Source: Pelobates cultripes
Taxonomy: Eukaryota > Chordata > Amphibia > Anura > Pelobatidae
Direction of reading: 5' to 3'
Assembly: GCA_933207985.1 (NCBI GenBank)
Contig: OW240918.1
Location: 24,113,802 to 24,177,801 of the forward strand
Length of the DNA: 64,000 nt
Below the pieces are notes generated by a model. The model was not told the DNA's origin. It did not search any database and saw only the letters and a list, made by a program, of their open reading frames with translations. Both the position numbers and the translations under genes were made by a program. Every line of letters begins with the position of its first letter. The stretch's first letter is position 1. Of the stretch, positions 62,335 to 64,000 are shown piece after piece.

Positions 62335-63764
62335 GGGGTGCGGGGCCTGACACTCATGGTGACCAGACGTGCTTTGCCTGAGCTCCTCGTCTGGCCTCAA
62401 CATTTACCTGGGTTTTAACCGAAATTTTGCTTTTGATCTGCATCCGGTGGAAACATACCAGAGCTCTGACGGGGCAGGTTCGCTTGGCAGTGGCTGGGAG
62501 CAGAGATCGAGACAGAAACAACCGGAGGAGACGGTGCGGCCTAGTCAACCTGTGGAGCGGGAGGGATAGCCGCTCTCCCAATCTAGAGGGTCCTGGACAC
62601 GAGCTGAAACCTCCTCTAAGCCTAGTTACCCCCCCTTTGGACCGGTGGGGGTTATCCCGGTCCCCACCAGGCAAGCTCACACCTTCACATGCACCTGTGC
62701 AGCTAAACGTCGAAAGCGGTCGGCTCCCACGAGGCCACACTAAAATGGCCAACGGCGGCACAACAGTTCCACAGACAGAGAGGGGAAATCCTTTGTGGCA
62801 CGCTGAAATGGTGCTCAAGACCCACCCAGCCCGAGCTGACACTGGGGAGGATTTCTCGATGGCTCTCGACTTCGTAGGTACTCACCCCAGGAAAAGGCTC
62901 CAAGACAGGCAAGCACCACAGCAGCCTGCATATCTATGCCTACCCACACTGCAGCGGCACTCTCCTGACACGGGCGCAAGACCTACTTCAGCGGAGCACA
63001 ACTCACCAACGCTCCTGAGGCCTGTGCCAACAACCTGCACCGGGAAAGCATCTGAGGAAGTCAATGCCATGGACCAACTCCACTACGCAGCAGTCTGCAC
63101 CATGGCACTAAAGCTTGACAGGTACCATGTCCATACTCACCCAACAACCGGGAGACATGAGGAAGGCAGACTACAATTGCTGCATCCAGTAGCGGGACAC
63201 TGGGTCTCTGTGGACCTCTTTGGTATTGTAAAGGGACTCTCCTCACGTGTGGGAATGGGCTCATTTTTTATTATCTTTCTCATGGTCGGAGCTGGCGGTG
63301 ACCCCAGCCTGCCACAATTAAGGCTCACATTGTTGAAATACGCCTCGGCTAGCCCATCTGATTTTATGATACTTGCAGATATTAATAAGCAAGTGCCCTC
63401 TCTGTTAGTGTTAAAGCTATTTTAATTTTATTCTCCTGCCTCCTGACGCTGATAGCACAACACGCTGTATTCTGCTTGGTGGTAACTTACTCTAATAATG
63501 ATCGTAGCTAAGCTTGTAACCTTAAAATTTGACAACGTAGTCAGTTTGGAAATCTGAATCTGTAATCTCTCATAAGCACTCACTCGTAACGGACACGTTG
63601 ATTTAACTCTTGATGAAACTACATTACGTAAAACCAGAAAACGTGCAATGTTTAGATTTGCCACGCAATTGTTCTTACATGTTGATAAGCCGGCAATCAC
63701 TATTGTGGCATTGCCTGTCTCGTCGTATTTTTTTCATGCACAATAAAATAAAGAATTTAATAAT
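62335..63764 (+). mobile_element. Retroposed insertion, 1430 bp, with 16-bp target duplication
   Basis: Flanked by perfect copies of AAAATAATATGCTTTT (62319-62334 and 63765-63780). It ends in AATAAAATAAAG followed by an AT-rich tail. The long duplication, tail and TTTT/G-type nick site are those of L1-style target-primed insertion. The first 900 bp are GC-rich, the rest AT-rich. An open frame with ATG at 62745 runs 226 codons to 63425; I do not recognise its product. It could be a shortened L1-like element or a retrocopy of an unknown transcript. Confidence 0.75.
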
Positions 63765-63780
63765 AAAATAATATGCTTTT

Positions 63781-64000
63781 TAAAATTAAGCATCTCGGAC
63801 AAGTTTTTTTTTCTTATAAAATATATTTATCTATTTTAATCTACTTTAAATATTTCTATTGTTATCTTTTTAATTTTTTAACTTCAATGTATTGTTGTTT
63901 AGATATCAGGAAGGCTCTCCATCACTTGGTTAGAATGTAAATTAGCTTAAATTAAGCCTTTTTTTATCTTTTACAAGACACTACGTGTATTCTGACTGGT
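63781..64000. other. Intron 1 sequence, nothing recognised
   Basis: AT-rich to the right edge. Confidence 0.5.

Overview
This window looks like intronic DNA from an amphibian, most likely a frog. It holds one protein-coding gene, read on the minus strand. Fourteen short exons, each bounded by GT-AG splice sites and joining in consistent phase, encode about 582 residues of a formin that matches vertebrate FMNL2 (formin-like 2) almost residue for residue. The exons run from 59908 down to 3216. They cover most of the GTPase-binding/FH3 armadillo region, the coiled coil before FH1, and the proline-rich FH1 segment. The first exon (myristoylated N-terminus) lies off the right edge. The FH2 actin-nucleating domain and the C-terminal regulatory tail lie off the left edge; I found no FH2 exon in 1-3215.

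Everything else is intron filled with mobile DNA. The kinds of repeat are the main reason for calling an amphibian: abundant TTAA-flanked MITEs ending in TTAAAGG (like the Xenopus T2/Kolobok MITEs), 72-bp TTAA-flanked palindromes, hAT MITEs with 8-bp target duplications, Tc1-like transposons, L2- and CR1-like LINE fragments, and solo LTRs. Species cannot be fixed from the sequence.

Layout, left to right: 1-3215, intron with a T2-like MITE (2149-2623); 3216-3971, FH1 and coiled-coil exons; 4341-4412, 72-bp palindrome, then a complete Tc1-like element with intact transposase (4441-6003); 7180-11499, five-exon stretch (four exons); 13985-16156, decayed L2-type reverse transcriptase; 17286-19393, two armadillo exons; 19528-20193, an inverted-repeat element enclosing a hammerhead-ribozyme-like fold; 21120-23313, T2-like MITE and a dead Tc1 element carrying another MITE; 23381-23489, exon; 25417-28337, a solo LTR split by a 1.9-kb hAT-like element that carries a CA-rich minisatellite; 31889-32960, a three-layer MITE nest; 33104-35934, two exons and CR1-like fragments; 37658-39768, hAT-like elements, one with a TG-rich minisatellite and a 100-N gap; 41114-42949, a second Tc1-like element, slightly damaged; 44636-49450, two exons; 49569-49900, hAT fold-back; 53214-59696, many MITEs and an ERV-like solo LTR; 59825-59908, exon; 62335-63764, a retroposed insertion with a 16-bp target duplication.

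The gene and the repeats do not form a functional system together: the transposons are passengers in FMNL2 introns. The most unusual signals are the hammerhead-like fold, the intact Tc1-like element with a D-37-E catalytic spacing shared by the second Tc1 copy, and several nests whose target-site duplications let the order of insertion be read.
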